Source of the DNA: Cichorium intybus
Lineage: Eukaryota > Streptophyta > Magnoliopsida > Asterales > Asteraceae
Assembly: GCA_023525715.1 (NCBI GenBank)
Contig: CM042009.1
Coordinates: forward strand, 129,138,145 to 129,202,144
DNA: 64,000 nt
Reading direction: 5' to 3'
The notes under the pieces are model-generated. The model was not told the origin of the DNA and searched no databases. It worked only from the letters and a program-made list of their open reading frames with translations. A program made the position numbers and the translations under genes. Positions 10,719 through 23,715 of the stretch are shown piece after piece (positions within the stretch are counted from its first letter, which is position 1; each line of letters opens with the position of its first letter).

Positions 10719-13471
10719 GTAACACCCCTTTTCTCAAACCATATTTAAATACAGTTTACATTACAAAAATATTCTACAACTCGTGACTATGAAGTAGTCA
10801 CTTAATTTTTTTTTACAAACTTTATTCTGAAGGGGTATTACAGACTCAATACAGAAAACCATAATTTAAACTTACAGTATATACACTGGTCCCAACTTCA
10901 CCTTCTGCTCCTTTCACCTAAGTACATAGCATTTAAAAACAATAAACGTGAGACATAAAGCCTCGTGAGTAATATGGGTTTAGACCCAAAACTTTTCTGT
11001 TCAAAACTTGAAATATTACAAGTAAACTGCTTTAAACTGATTTATGTAATAAATCTCAAAATTTTCATTTCTTCTTTACTTTCAAACTCTAAAAATACTT
11101 TCTTACTTAAAACTACTTTCTTTTTCAAAAACTACTATCTTTCTCAAAACTGCTTTCTTTCTCATTTTCTGGTGACCAACTGAAACTCATGAATTAGTTT
11201 AATTTAATTCATTCTACTAGCTCCCCTCGCGGGACAGAACAGATCCACCCGCTAGGTTATGCTCTTTCTGACTCCTCTTTGTGACTTGGAATGGATTCAA
11301 GCACAAGGGTATGCTAAGCTAGACAACTACTTCGCGACGGGAGGTACCATCCCAGTAGTGTCTTCTGATCTCCCGATTATGTGGGTGATCCTAGTCCGGA
11401 CAACTGACTCTTATTACTTTCTTTGCTTTAGTTCTTATCTCATTACTCTTTTCATTTCATCTCAAATTGGTCAAATGGGACACAATTTAAAATAAACTCA
11501 AGCTCACAAACTTTTAAACTCATAATCAAAAATACTTTCAAAACTAGCTTCTATATCTCTAGCTCTTATATAGAGCTTCTTTCAAAACTTTTCAAACTTT
11601 ACTTCTTTAAAAACTGAACTTCTTTAAAATCTCTTTTAAACATTTAGCTCTTAGAGCTACTTTTAAAACTGTTTCCAAACTTTAATATCTAAAAATATTT
11701 GGAAATCTCTTTTCTGAAAATATCATTTTGCTATGTACTAGAAAATCCTCATAAAACTCACCTTGGTGTAACTATGGGTCACTAAGCTTCTCGTACACCC
11801 TTCCCTTTTCCGTGCTCAATAATGTTCGAAGCACCACCTATACAAGTAGCATATATATTTAATAAATGTATACTACAACTGACTCTACAGTTCTAAGGCC
11901 TCATATAATACAACTTCAGGTCATAACAAATGTATAACCTTTAATACTCATTTTATAATTTTTCTCCGAAATACGTGTATTTTGCTACAGTACCCCAAGG
12001 GGTCGTATTTCAGTTTCGACACTTTTCCATGAAGTCTTAGGCCATATTAGACTTGTGTTTCAAATTTGGAGTTAATTGGACAAGTCTAGCTCAAATTCCA
12101 AAAATCAAGTTTTGATATAAACTTGAAGTTTGGTCACTGCCGCTACAGTGATTTTTCCGCAAGGTCGGATTATGAATTTGACAATTTTCCATACGTTTTC
12201 ATACGATTTTAAGGCTATGGTATGAGTTATAGACCAAACGGATAAGCCTAACATCGAGTTCAAGTCTTAAAAATTGGACAGAACCGAGCAGCATTTCTGC
12301 CGCTAGGTCGCGTCGCGACCAGGGTGGTCGTCGCGTCGCGATCACTGAGTACAATGCTATTCTTGGCGATTTTTTCAAACTGCAGTTTCACTATTCACCC
12401 CATTAAGCTCTTAATACTTAACTTAATTGGTTTAGGGTCATTCTTAGGCCCTAAATACCAACTTATATTTAATTTTGATCCACAAAAACATCAAATCTTC
12501 TTTAAAATCTTAAAAGTTTTTCCGAAAATACAATTTTTCACCAAAAATCGTTTTGTTGGATTTTCAAGCTTGAAACTGATTTCTTACTTCTTTTATGTCA
12601 TGTTTGACTTAACAAGACCATAAGAATAATTTAAAATCAGTTTCATCTCTTTTACCTATTTCTAGGGTTCTTGAGATAAAGACCCATTTCACAATTGTTG
12701 CACCAAAACTTCATTTTCATCAAATTGGCAACCTCTACATGTTTATTTCATCATTTCTAACATATTAGGTTCATCAAAACCACCTGAACATTCAAACCCG
12801 TGACTTAGGGTTCTTGAGCAAAAATTACCATTTTTCTTAATTTTCACATATTCCATGACTAGAACATGCTTAAATGGTGATTTTGAGCAAGATGATTCCA
12901 TTAAGTCCATAAATTCTGGAAAATCAGAAGTTGAGAATCAACTCCCGTTCAAGACCTGGAGCTTAGAACAAGAAAATCTTACCCTTCAAGGCTTGGAATC
13001 ACCAATTCCAAGTGTTCCTTTGATTCCTTTGCTGAATTTTCCCAAACCTCTTCTCCTCCCGTGCTCTCCCTCTCGTTCTCTCTAGCTCTCTCTGGACTCT
13101 TCTACTGATTTCTGGAAAAAGGAGAGTAATAACTCTCTTATTTATATTTTTAATTTTATAAAATATTTACACTTTAACCCATAACCTTCTAACTTCTTTA
13201 CAAAAGTGGTCCTAAGACCCAAAATCTTGCAACAATGTTCCATTAACTTCTAACTTAACATTTTCTTGACATTTTGGTCATTTCCATGTCAAATGACCAT
13301 TTCGCCCTTTTTGGTCAAATTTTACTATTCACGCGGTAAAACTCCAAATTTCACATAAACTTTTATTTCTTATAATATTATTCCACAAATACATATTATT
13401 TTACATAATGGTCTTATAATGTGTCAAAATACCATTTTACCCTTTTTGAAACTTTTTCGCGGGTTCTTACA
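10719..13471 (-). repeat. 5' LTR of the outer gypsy element
   Basis: It begins TGTAACACCCC at 10719, abutting the primer-binding site, and ends GGGTTCTTACA at 13471. The terminal inverted repeat is imperfect. The partner LTR would lie left of base 1. A GC-rich patch at about 12300-12345 repeats TCGCGTCGCGA-like palindromes. The right boundary is inferred from the TTACA end only, because the flanking duplication cannot be checked. Confidence 0.75.
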
Positions 13472-15101
13472 CTAGGCATTTCCATTACCTAACTTATTTT
13501 TACTTGTACTCAAGTTGATGATTAAGGATGACTTAAGTAGAGATCAGGATTTTAGAAGGCCACAAATTGTGTGGTTTCATTTGAACTATGTGATGATATA
13601 CAGATTGTAACCACATCGCTCTTTTACAAATTAAGTTGTTTTGAAAGTGGGACCATATGATGGATGGAACTTGAACTCTGAAATGATTTTTAAATGAAGC
13701 CCAATGGATTTTAAGAAGGTGTTTAAATCCCAATTCAACCACATTGAGATGTTTTGGACCAAAAATTCCGCATGTGGTGATTTATACATTTGATAAAAAC
13801 TTATGGGCTTAAAAATATTTTTACAATTTCCCTTCACTAGAGGTGTTACAATTTCCTATCAGAGCATGAGTTTAAGTGAACTAGGTACTAGGAGTAGTGC
13901 TTAGCGAAGGGTGTTATAATTTCCACCTTGTTTTGCCCATAACTTCCTTGTTCGGTTTTCTTTTTGGCTTATTCTTTTTGCTAAATGTTCGTTAAAATGT
14001 TTATTTTCATTTGAAACACTAGTATAGTCATTTTGGTGAGGTGACAAAGTTTAGTTTCATAAAAAATAAAAAAGGGTACATAATGAATCCAAATTTAACT
14101 ATTAGACATGGTGCTTGTGTTTGGTTTAACATGGACAAGTCTTAGGGGTTGAAATTGGTCATTTTAATAATGAACATCAGACATGTCTCTTGTCATATCG
14201 GTTTCACAAGATATTCATGTGTTACTTAAACTAGGTTTATGCTCATATTTATGAGACTGTAGCGAAATATCTGAACATATTCAAACAAAAGTCAGTAAAA
14301 CAAAGTTGTAGTATTACTTACAACATTTCCAAGGATATAAAGTTCGTAGAATTTGGACGTCGTATATGAAAATTATGTCAATTACAAAAACGAAGAAAAT
14401 AATTTCTTTGTGAAAAAATCACTGAAATTGAGGGTTTTTTTCAGAAAAAAGAAAAGAAATTAGGGTTTTTTCTGAAAAAAAAATATGTTTAACCTGTAAA
14501 ACTCGGTAAAGGGGCTAAATTAAATTTTTTTCCAAAATTTAGGTCTTTTTTGAAAAAAAATAAAGTTTTAGGTTTAAACTGAAAAAAGTTGAAAATATAA
14601 TGTTTTTTATGAAATAAACCCTTTTATATATCCTATAAAGCTTTACATTTTCCATCTATGTGAGACAACTCATTTTCATTTACTTTTAGTATATGTTTAT
14701 CCTCATAAACATCTCACTTTGAGAATCACCAAACGCTATCACATTGGTATATACTCATATTTAGACATGTGATATATCACTTTGAGAATCCAACTTTGTT
14801 AAAATTATAAAATGGATCATATATATCCGATTATAGAAATGGATCATGAACATCCATATTTACAAGTGTCTAAATTCAACAATATATGTATATTTTCTAA
14901 TCAAGGAAAAAAATGTTCTTATGATAGAAATTACATTAGGTGTATGCACAATACATGACTCGATAATCAAAAACCTAGTACAATAGAACATTATAACAAT
15001 GATATTAACCGAGATGTTTTAGAAAGTTCTTATGAGTAGATGTGAATCATCTAAGAAAAACTCATACCATTATCATCTTAATAAGGTTTCAAATAAGTCA
15101 T
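13472..15101. other. Non-coding stretch with an old LTR remnant
   Basis: At about 13846-13870 a plus-strand GAGGTGTTACA is followed by a degraded TATCAGAGC, which looks like the end of a gypsy LTR with a decayed primer-binding site. The rest is AT-rich, with A/T-run sequence at 14400-14620, and has no recognisable gene. Confidence 0.4.
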
Positions 15102-15110
15102 TTAAAAAAT

Positions 15111-16640
15111 GGGCAAATTTCATAAAAAACACTAACTTTTCAAAAAATTTCGATTCTGACACTGTGTTATTTTTTTTCCAATTAAGTCACTAAGTTTTCA
15201 ATTTTTTCAATTAAGTCACTATGTTTTCAATTTGGTTTCAAATTTGACCATTTGACCGGTCAACCTGGTAGTCAGCTGACGTGGCATGATGACGTGTCAG
15301 TCTTTGATGATACGACGCTGACGTGGCATGCTGACATGGCACCCGAGTGTCAAAATTGAAACAAAATTGAAAACATAGTGACTTAATTGGAAAAAATTGA
15401 AAACTTAGTGTTTTAATTGAAAAAAAATAACACAGTGTCAAAATCAATTTTTTTTTTGAAAAGTTAGTGTATTTTTTGGAAATTTTCCTACATTTTTTAA
15501 AATGATAAATTTGTCTTTTTACGTTTTTAGAACGTATAAATATATTTTTTTACAAGTATAAATACGTATTTTTATATTTTTAGAAACATAGATACATTGT
15601 CATAAGTATTTATAAATGTATATTTTTATGCTTTTAAAAATATAAATACATTTTTCTTCATATAAACATGTATATATATCAATAAAATACGTATTATAAA
15701 ACGAGTTTAAAACTCTTTCTTGACATTTTTCCATTATAAACATGATTTTGATTGATACGATATGTGATTATATGCAAAACAAACGTATTTTATATTTCTA
15801 AAAACGTAAAAATAAGTATTTATTCGTTAATTTATGTTTGTTCTTTTATGTTGGTTTAAGTTTGTTTTCACTATTTTTCCACCATAAACATACTTTTGAT
15901 TGATGCGATACGTGATTATATGCAAAACAAAACGTATTTTATATTTCTAAAAACATAAAAATAAGTAGTTGTTCGTTAATTTATATTTGTTTGTTTATGT
16001 TTGTTCGTTTATGTTGGTTTAAGTTCGTTTTCATTGTTTTATCACTATAAACATGCTTTTAATTGATACGATACGTGATTATATGTAAAAAAACGTATTT
16101 TATATTTCTAAAAACATAAAAATAAGTATTTGTTCGTTAATTTATGTTTGTTTGTTGATATTTGTTCCGTTATGTTGGTTTAAGTTCGGCCGTGTATTTT
16201 TTTCATTTACAAGTATAAATACATATTTTTATGTTGGTTTACGTTCGTTCGGTTAGAAGTATAATACATTTTAGTTGTATAAATATGTTTTTACGTCTTT
16301 AGAAGTATAAATACATATTTTTATGTTTTTAGAAATATAAATATATTTCAATTTTTTCCAATTAAGTCACTATGTTTTCAATTTTGTTTCAATTTTGACA
16401 CTCAGATGCCACGTCAGCATGCCACGTCATCGTCGCATCATCAAAAACTGACATGTCATCATGCCACGTCAGCTGACTACCGGGTTGACCGGTCAAATGG
16501 TCAAAATTGAAACCAAATTGAAAACATAGTGACTTAATTGAAAAAAATTGAAAACTTAGTGACTTAATTGAAAAAAAAAAATAACACAGTGTCAAAATCT
16601 AAATTTTTTGAAAAATTAATATCTTTTATGAAATTTACCC
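15111..16640. mobile_element. Non-autonomous Mutator-like element (MULE), 1530 bp
   Basis: The ends are GGGCAAATTTCATAAAA and its near-inverse ending GAAATTTACCC. Terminal inverted repeats extend about 300 bp and are flanked by a perfect 9-bp duplication TTAAAAAAT (15102-15110 and 16641-16649). Long inverted repeats and 9-bp duplications are hallmarks of Mutator elements. No transposase frame is present. The left arm (15111-15490) is itself a foldback: its outer part recurs inverted at about 15370-15490. The insertion lies 577 bp upstream of the lectin ATG. Confidence 0.85.
15728..16190. repeat. Three tandem units of about 150-165 bp inside the MULE
   Basis: Units start near 15728, 15876 and 16038. 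Each contains GATACGAT, GTGATTATATG, ACGTATTTTATATTTC and TTCGTTAATTTAT blocks in the same order. They have no coding content. Confidence 0.75.
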
Positions 16641-16649
16641 TTAAAAAAT

Positions 16650-17217
16650 CTAAAAAAGTCTAGATTGAATATAGACACAAAGTGAAAACCATTTGAAGAA
16701 GTTTTAAAGATTTTTTCACTTTCCAAAACTTATGTGTTGTCATACAAAACCTACAATCAAACGGGTTGAAAGAGAAGTGATTTGTACACAACATTTTATC
16801 TATGCATAACAATTTTAGAATAATTATAAAATATAAAAAATATTGAATTATTGTGTGTGAATAAAAATTGTATTATACAACTCACTTCCCGGATTGAAAA
16901 CCATAACACATGTATTTAAATATCTTAAAATTTGTTTAAACCTTTTTTCAAGTCGACTCAAACTTGGCCCTACTCATCTCAAATTTTCTTGATTAATCTA
17001 TTTTAATAATCGTAAAATCACCTTTGAATACAAGTGTCAATTTTATAGAAAAGAAATATTGTTGGTGCGTGTGCATTTCTATCCAGAAAAACAAGTGAAT
17101 ATTGGCACGATTTTTCCACCGGCCAAAAAAAAAACAAAATATCCTAACTACCCCCCGTTATCTCCTTTATGTATTTATCTAACTCATTCAGTCACACACC
17201 CAATCAAATCTCACAAA
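16650..17217 (+). promoter_or_regulatory. Upstream region and 5' leader of the lectin gene
   Basis: AT-rich sequence leads to a pyrimidine/AC-rich leader (17160-17217) directly before the ATG. TATTTATC at about 17172 is a weak TATA candidate but lies only some 45 bp before the ATG, so the true start is uncertain. There are no other genes here. Confidence 0.35.
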
Positions 17218-18457
17218 ATGGATCCTCGCTACCACCACAATGCCCCCGGCCACCACCAGCCACCATCGCCACCTAGAGTCCACCATGCTCCCGCCCACCA
17301 TCAACCACCTCCGCAACCTGCAGTCCACCATGCTCCCACTCACCACCAACCACCACCGCAGCCTGCAGTCCACCATGCTCCCACCCACCATCAACCTCCA
17401 CCGCAACCTGCAGTCCACCATGCTCCCACCCACCACCAAGCATCACCACCACCACCTGCAGTTTCACACCATGCCCCCGTCCACCACCAACCATCACCAC
17501 CACCACCGCAAGTCGCCGCTGTAGTCCACCATGTCTCTCACCAGACCACCCACCATACCCCCAAGTACACCGACAATAAACCCACCGTTAGGTTTTACTG
17601 CAAGGCTAAGACCGATTACTCAGTCACCATCCGGAATGGCACTGTCGTTCTCGCACCCACCAACCCCTCCGATCATCACCAGGTACCCTTCAATTCTTCC
17701 GTTGCAGATCATCGTCAACCCTGCTTCAATTTGGTTGACCTTTTACTTTTTAACAGCATTGGATAAAAGAAGAGAAACTTGGCACGAGAGTCAAGGACAA
17801 AGAGGGCTTTCCCTCATTTGCTCTGGTCAATAAAGCTACCGGACAGGCTCTGAAGCACGCTAGCGGTGCTAGTAAACCAGTATGTCGTCCTGTTCAATCA
17901 TTAAACGTTTAAATGTTAATCTGAACTTCAATTTGCTTCAATTAGCGATGAATACCCACATATTTGGAAATACATAGGATGAAAGGATGCGTATAGAGAT
18001 CTGTTGGTCAATCACGCTATTGATTACAGATCTAGCATCTGTGGAAACTGGAATGTTTGATCGATCTTATTCCTTTTGTGAAATTTCTTCAGATCATTGT
18101 TGTAAATTGCTTCTACAGGTCCAGCTGACGGAATACAACCCAGATAAGCTTGACGAATCTGTTCTTTGGACCCAGAGCAAGGATTTGGGCAACGGTTTTC
18201 ACGCAGTAAGAATGGTGAACAACATTAAGCTTAACATAGATGCATCTAAAGGTGAGGTTGGTATTCATGACGGCAGCAAAATTCTTCTCTGGGAGTGGAC
18301 TAAAGGTGATAACCAGTGGTGGAAGACCGCCCCTTTCTGTAAGTTTCCTAAACACAAACTGTAGTCTGTAGCAGATAAGAACAAATGGCTAATAAGTAAT
18401 TAAGCAGGTGGAAGAATCAAAGCGGTGATCTTATTATTGTCACTCTGTTTTGCAGGA
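17218..18457 (+). CDS. EUL-domain (Euonymus lectin-like, ricin-B-like fold) protein with His/Pro-rich N-terminal repeats
   Basis: Exons 17218-17682, 17757-17879, 18119-18338 and 18456-18457 join with GT-AG introns, the first two in phase 0. The stop TGA spans the last junction, giving about 269 residues. Retaining the last intron would instead end at 18364. Residues 1 to about 120 are His/Pro-rich, with about four copies of a roughly 15-residue unit of the type VHHAPTHHQPPPQPA. A single EUL domain follows: RFYCKAKTDYSVTIRNGTVV, then FALVNKATGQALKH, DESVLWTQSKDLGNGFHAVR and LLWEWTKGDNQWWK. EUL lectins bind glycans, lack a signal peptide, and are described as nuclear/cytoplasmic and stress-responsive. 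A long variable N-terminus is typical of the S3 subtype. The frame is intact, so this is the best candidate for a working host gene here. Confidence 0.88.
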
Positions 18458-18599
18458 TCTATGGTCGTGTGGAGTTCCCATTACTAGAAACTTGGTGTGG
18501 TTTAATGATTGACCTTTCAAGTTCTTTGATCATGGTAATGGTGAAGGTGATGTTAATATGTATGATTGAATGACGTTGTGTTTAAGTAGTATGATTATG

Positions 18600-18939
18600 T
18601 ATTTGAGTAGCATGACAATTGAGTCGTTTCAAGGCTCAATACCACGAGTAGTATGTGTTGACACATAACTAATGTATGAGTGAGAATAAATTTTATTTGT
18701 GTATTTGCCTCAGAAAAACGAACGCAGCAAAATGAGAGCGGTTCTCTAATCAGATCCAATATCTTTACTTTACACAAAAACCTCACTACGAACTTTTGGA
18801 TTACAACACCCCCCGTAAACATTAACATGTCGATTAATGTGTATAAATAACAAGAACTAATCCTATTACCCGCCACAAAGAAAGATACACAATGAAAGAA
18901 ATCATAATAACAATAACAACATGGTTTTTTACATTTTCA
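18600..18939 (-). repeat. Putative 3' LTR of an old copia element
   Basis: On the minus strand a purine tract AAAGGGGGAGA (18941-18952) is followed by TGAAAATG, a plausible LTR start. The end near 18600-18650 is not resolved because the partner LTR is absent. This stretch also overlaps the likely 3' end of the lectin transcript (AATAAA near 18684). Confidence 0.4.
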
Positions 18940-18952
18940 GTCTCCCCCTTTA

Positions 18953-20146
18953 GCAACAGCACATAACAACCCCTCAACTTACTGAAATAACAAACATATT
19001 AAGTTAGATAAGATCTTACCAAAAAAGCAACAACCCTTGATATACAAGTTTTGCATGTTTACAATGTGTACAATATGAACGTCTATTTTGATATGTTTTG
19101 TTCTTTCATGTCAAACATGGGATAAGACACGATTCTCTACTTCAATAGGAGATCTAGATATAGTGTAGTGTTTCTCACTCTTCCAAGAAATATGAGAATC
19201 ACCAAGGAACACGCAATAACCAGTTATAGAACTATGAATTGAAATACACCTTCATCAATCTGCATCTACACAAGCGGATAAATTCAAAGAAATACTTTTA
19301 GATCTAAAATACCTTTTGCTAGCCAAGACATTAAGTAAAGAAAAACTCTAATAGCAATTTTTAAGTGAGATTTTCAAGGACAATGCATGAACTGACTTAG
19401 TATTTATACAACAAAAGAAATTTTGGGACGAGGATTGGTTAAATAATCAATTTACCAACTAAATTTTGATATTCAATTATGTTGCTTAAAATAGAATCAT
19501 CATAACCCTCTCTTTAATTATTAACAACAACATTTAAATTTAAAGGTGCGGTTACATGTTTAGATGATCAAAGACCAAACTCAAACAACAACTTCAAATA
19601 ATACTTTTTGTGTGACAAACATAAACCATCTATAGTATCAACAATTTCTATACCAAAAAAGCTCTTCAAGAACCAAATCGTTTTATAATAATTTTTAACA
19701 TAAAAAACAGTTTCACATTGTTTATTTCTTTTTCATTGTCTCCTGTCAAAACAATATCATCAACATAAACACGTAAAAAAAACAACACTACCCTTTTAAT
19801 GGTATAAAGCTAAAAAAACGTGTTTAGTTTGTACAAAACCAAATTCCAATAAAGAATATGTAAGTTCCTAATTCCATTTATGAGGGGCTTGTTTTAATCC
19901 ATATAACAACTTGACTAGTTCATAAATTTGTTTATCATTTTTACCGTAAAGTACCCTTGAAGAACAGACATAAAAACTTCTTCGACAATAGAACCATACA
20001 AAAAAAGAGTTATTAATACCATGTTGATAAAGTTTCTAGTTCATATTGATAGTCATACTAATAACACACCTAATACTAACAAACTTTGCAAAAGGAAAGA
20101 AGGTCTCATCAAAATCGAGACCCTCCCTTTGACTATACCCCTTAGC
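18953..20146 (-). pseudogene. Decayed Ty1/copia reverse transcriptase, 3' part
   Basis: The minus-strand reading gives AKGYSQREGLDFDETF at the edge of the inserted element, then a YVDDIVLTGD-like catalytic block near 19750 and FFGIEIVDTIDGLCLSHKKY near 19640. Many stops and frameshifts interrupt it, and it is shorter than a full RT-RNase H. It continues at 40931-41390: a 20.8-kb element split it at the VAKGY motif, duplicating TTAGC. Confidence 0.78.
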
Positions 20147-20909
20147 TGTTGGATTAGGTGTCTAAGCCATGACTTTATATTTATATTTATCTTGTTAATT
20201 GAAGCAAAGTCCATTTGGGTTGCCCTCATAGCTGGAGGTTAGGATAGAGTTCAGTAGAGTAAAATGTTGATTTATTAATTGTGTAATAAATCAATAGAAT
20301 TAATTAAATGGTTTATTAATATATTTAAGTGTTAATATATTAATTAGAAACTATAATAATTAATTAAGATTTAATCTAGAATTAATTGGAATTAATTCAG
20401 TGATTAAATTAATTAAAAGTGCAGGGACTGGTTTGTATTTATTCAATAGTTGAATCACTGACAAACCAGAAGCCAGGGGCTAGATTTGGCGCCACCTTGG
20501 AGGGTTCTTCCAAGGGTGGTGAAAACTCTAATTAGGGTTTAGAAAGTCTGGTCCAAGTGGTCAACAGGCTTGCCCACTAAGGAGGCTCCTTAGGGTTTCA
20601 GCTGTAACCCTAGAGGCTATAAAAGGAGACTCCTGGCACTCCATTTTCTGCGCCACTTTTGAACAAGATTACTCTACTGGACTGTCTTCTCCATTGCTTT
20701 GGGTGTGACTTGCATTTGAGGCAGGACACTTGTGCTGCTAGCTTCTAGAACAAGATTCAAATGTTGGTAATTCTTGTCTTAAACTTTAGAAATTATTGTT
20801 GGCCTTTAGTGTTAGTTTATTATCTTCATAGAAGAAAACATAGATCTTTCTAGGGTTGCATGTGAACCATAGGAATTTTTGTGTTCATTGTTTGCTAGAA
20901 AACCCTTTA
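20147..20909 (+). repeat. 5' LTR of the LARD-like element
   Basis: This 763-bp LTR matches 40164-40925. A TATA box CTATAAAAGG lies at about 20617-20626, a probable transcription start region. The end is set by TTTA before the primer-binding site at 20911. Confidence 0.88.
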
Positions 20910-20910
20910 G

Positions 20911-20922
20911 TGGTATCAGACC
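20911..20922 (+). other. Primer-binding site of the LARD-like element
   Basis: TGGTATCAGACC lies one base after the LTR end. It pairs with the 3' end of an initiator tRNA-Met-type primer. Confidence 0.8.
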
Positions 20923-21838
20923 TTAGACTGTTTTCTTGTGAAATTGATATAAACTGCTTGTTTGATCAAAGGGTTTTCAAAAATAAACCCTTGGGAGGCC
21001 TAATTTTCGTCCATGGTGGCTAGGGTTTCAAAACCCTAGCCTCCCCTGCCTTATCTGCGAATTACATGCTGCCTAGAATACTTGATTGTTATTTTTGGTA
21101 ACTAGATCTTTTGAATAACTTGAACATTTATTTCTTGCATGTTAATTTCGAGATTTTGGCTAGGGTTTCCTAACCCTAGCCGCCACCCTTGGTCCCCCCT
21201 TGATTTGCTTGCCTTTTATAAGTAAGTTGTTATTTATGGTAATTATTGGATAATTAAATAACTGGAACCCCTATTCTTTGCATGCTGATTTCGTGACCTA
21301 GGGATAAGGGTTAGGAAATTAATTTGATTAATTTTTGTGATTCCCTTATTAGATTTAATTAGTTTAATTAAATTGTTTAATTAAAAGACCAATTAAATCA
21401 CTTAAAGAATTAATTAAATTTTCGAAAAATAGAAATAAATTTGCGAAAATTCTTAGAAAATTAATTCTAAAACATTTTAATAAGATTAAAATATATCTTG
21501 TATATTTATGATTAAAAGTTAGTTATTTATACATAAGAAAATTGGTTAGTCTTACCGCAAGTAGGCCTCATTCACAAAACTGTCCTCTAAAGAGGGTATA
21601 AGGCGACTGACTATAAAATGTTAGTCTAATGGGTATCTACTCTTACCCACCGCTCTCCTGGTCAGTCGAGTGTCGTTAGCCGAACGGGTTTGATAGAACC
21701 GCTAAGCCTCTTAAAAGTATAATGCTATAATTGAAAGTACCAGAACTTTGAACAAAACCCAATCTAGTTACTTTAGGATAAAAATGTGAATTGGTGCTAA
21801 TCCATGGAATTGCACATTGAACTTTGTGGAACGTTGGT

Positions 21839-21948
21839 GGAGCGTGTGTGGTTTACCGGCACGCCAACTGGGGTCCGCAAAGAGTTGCAATGGGTTTCTC
21901 GATTTTGTCATTGTTAACGGAGCGTGTGTGGTTAATCGGCACGTTAAT
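21839..21948. repeat. Two copies of a conserved GGAGCGYGTGTGG...CGGCAC motif
   Basis: Copies are at 21839-21868 and 21919-21948, each about 30 bp. Further copies are at 24838-24867 and 39055-39084 in the same element and orientation. Part of the downstream flank (GGG.TC.CAAAGA) is also shared between copies 1 and 3. Role unknown. Confidence 0.7.
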
Positions 21949-23474
21949 TAGAGATGGCAATCGACTTCGAGTGTACCAAGCTAATTTGCATGGTTATTCA
22001 CACCCGGTTTGTAATCCTCGGCATCCAGTCACAAACAGTGGGGCACATCCGAGACTAAACATGCCATTGAATAGTTCAATATGTCTCAACAGATCTAGGA
22101 ATTTCATAAGATGAAATTGATAAGTGTATTATCTACCTTAATGACCATTATGTTGTGATTACGGCATCCCTCTTCACATCATAGTTGGGGTATTTTGGGT
22201 CCTAACCTTAATAAATAATAAATTTGGTAATTATTTAAAAGGATAAATTAAACTAAAAAAATTCTGTTTATTGTAGATGTCTGAATCAAGTGTCTATTCT
22301 CCCCCCTCTCATCCTTCACCCATTTCTGAGAGCTTCAGAATGCACCTGCTACATATGGTAAGGCTGACTGGCCTTAACTATATGGTATGGCTTCATAAAT
22401 AGAGAATAGTTCTCTGTTTTGCTGGCAAGCCATATCTGACTGAGTGTCCGCTACCCAAAACATGACATCACACAGTAGCCTGTGATGAGCATGACTCCTT
22501 GATTGTCAAGTCAAGGAAAGTTTGTTGCCTAATACTATTGATCATTGACCCCGAGTTCCGCAGGAATTTAGAATTCCTAGGGTCAGATAAGTTAACACAG
22601 CTAGTTGTGGAAAAGTTCCATGAATTGGTTGAGAAAGGACGAGCTAAGATCTTTAAAGAGTTTAAAGTGTGCAGGAAGTAACACCAGTTCACATGTTCTC
22701 AAGACTGAGAGACACATAGGTGAACTATATAAATTTGGTCCCCTTTTGATCGGGAGTTAAAGCATTAGCTCGACTCGCTGATCCGTTCATTCTGATGTAC
22801 ATGAAAGGAAACCAGATAAGACAATCGTGGATGTGTATTTAATGTTGACTCTGTATGAGTCGTTCATAGAGAAGCATAGTTCCATTGATTCAGCTGCTTC
22901 AGGATTGAGTCCAGTAATAGGACACATCAAGAAATGATCCAGATCATCTGGACCGGTTCCTCGATGTTTCAAATTGGGAATCCACAGGGTGGGACACAGT
23001 CACAGAAAGATTGGAAAATGCTCCGAAGCCGAACAGTTTGGCAACTCGGGAATATCTTAAAACTCAGAACCCCTGATTCTTAATTCCTTGATACAAGATG
23101 TGTTTCTCACATTTGCTCTGTATGCATGGACTCTGTAGGATGTGGGATGTTGTTGCATAGTAGCATATTCAGATTGGATCTGAAGCTCATGCAGTTTTAG
23201 AGTTTAGTTAGATGTTGAAATAATGTTATTAACTTATTAGATGCGTATGACATTGTCTATCATATTATACATTGTTCAAGGATTTTATTTTAATAAAATT
23301 GTCAATTTTCTTTTAACACACGTTGTTTGAAATTATCCTTGAAATGTTGTATGATTGTGTTGAATGCATGATTAGTAATAACTTGAATATTGATACATCC
23401 AAAGTGTTTGGATTTTAGGAATTGTGCTCCTTATGATTGTTAAAGTGAATATTATAAGAATCAATTCAACTAAA

Positions 23475-23715
23475 GGTCCAGTTGGACAGGACTTTGGAAT
23501 CATTTGACTTGGAGTCACATGATGAATTGAGTTCTTAATGTGTTAAGAAATGAATCAACCAAAGATCCAGTTGGACAGGACTTTGGAATCATTTGACTTA
23601 GAGTCAGATGATGATTAAGTTCTTTATAAAGCACATGTGGCAAGAAATGAATCACCCAAAGATCCAAAGGATAGGATTTTGGAATCAGCTGACTTAGAGT
23701 CAACTGAAGATTGCA
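23475..23715. repeat. Three tandem units of about 85-90 bp
   Basis: Each contains GGACAGGACTTTGGAATCA (GATAGGATTTTGGAATCA in the third) followed by TGACTT.GAGTCA and GATGA. The copies are diverged. They have no coding content. Confidence 0.75.

Larger units (their letters stand above)
1..13471 (-). mobile_element. Partial Ty3/gypsy LTR retrotransposon (outer element), interrupted by a second element
   Basis: Reading on the minus strand: 5' LTR (13471 to 10719), primer-binding site and leader, gag start (10477), a 7.9-kb foreign element (10434 to 2511), then gag, zinc knuckles, protease and reverse transcriptase down to base 1. RNase H, integrase and the 3' LTR lie outside the window. Gag-pol is a single frame, and the RT resembles chromovirus-type gypsy elements. 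The gag halves on either side of the foreign element are in the same frame and flanked by CCTCA/GCTCA, so the interruption is a later insertion. Confidence 0.88.

Noticed and set aside
17188..17506. Val/Gly-rich minus-strand frames over the lectin N-terminus
   Set aside because: Shadows of the His/Pro-rich repeat in the real plus-strand gene.
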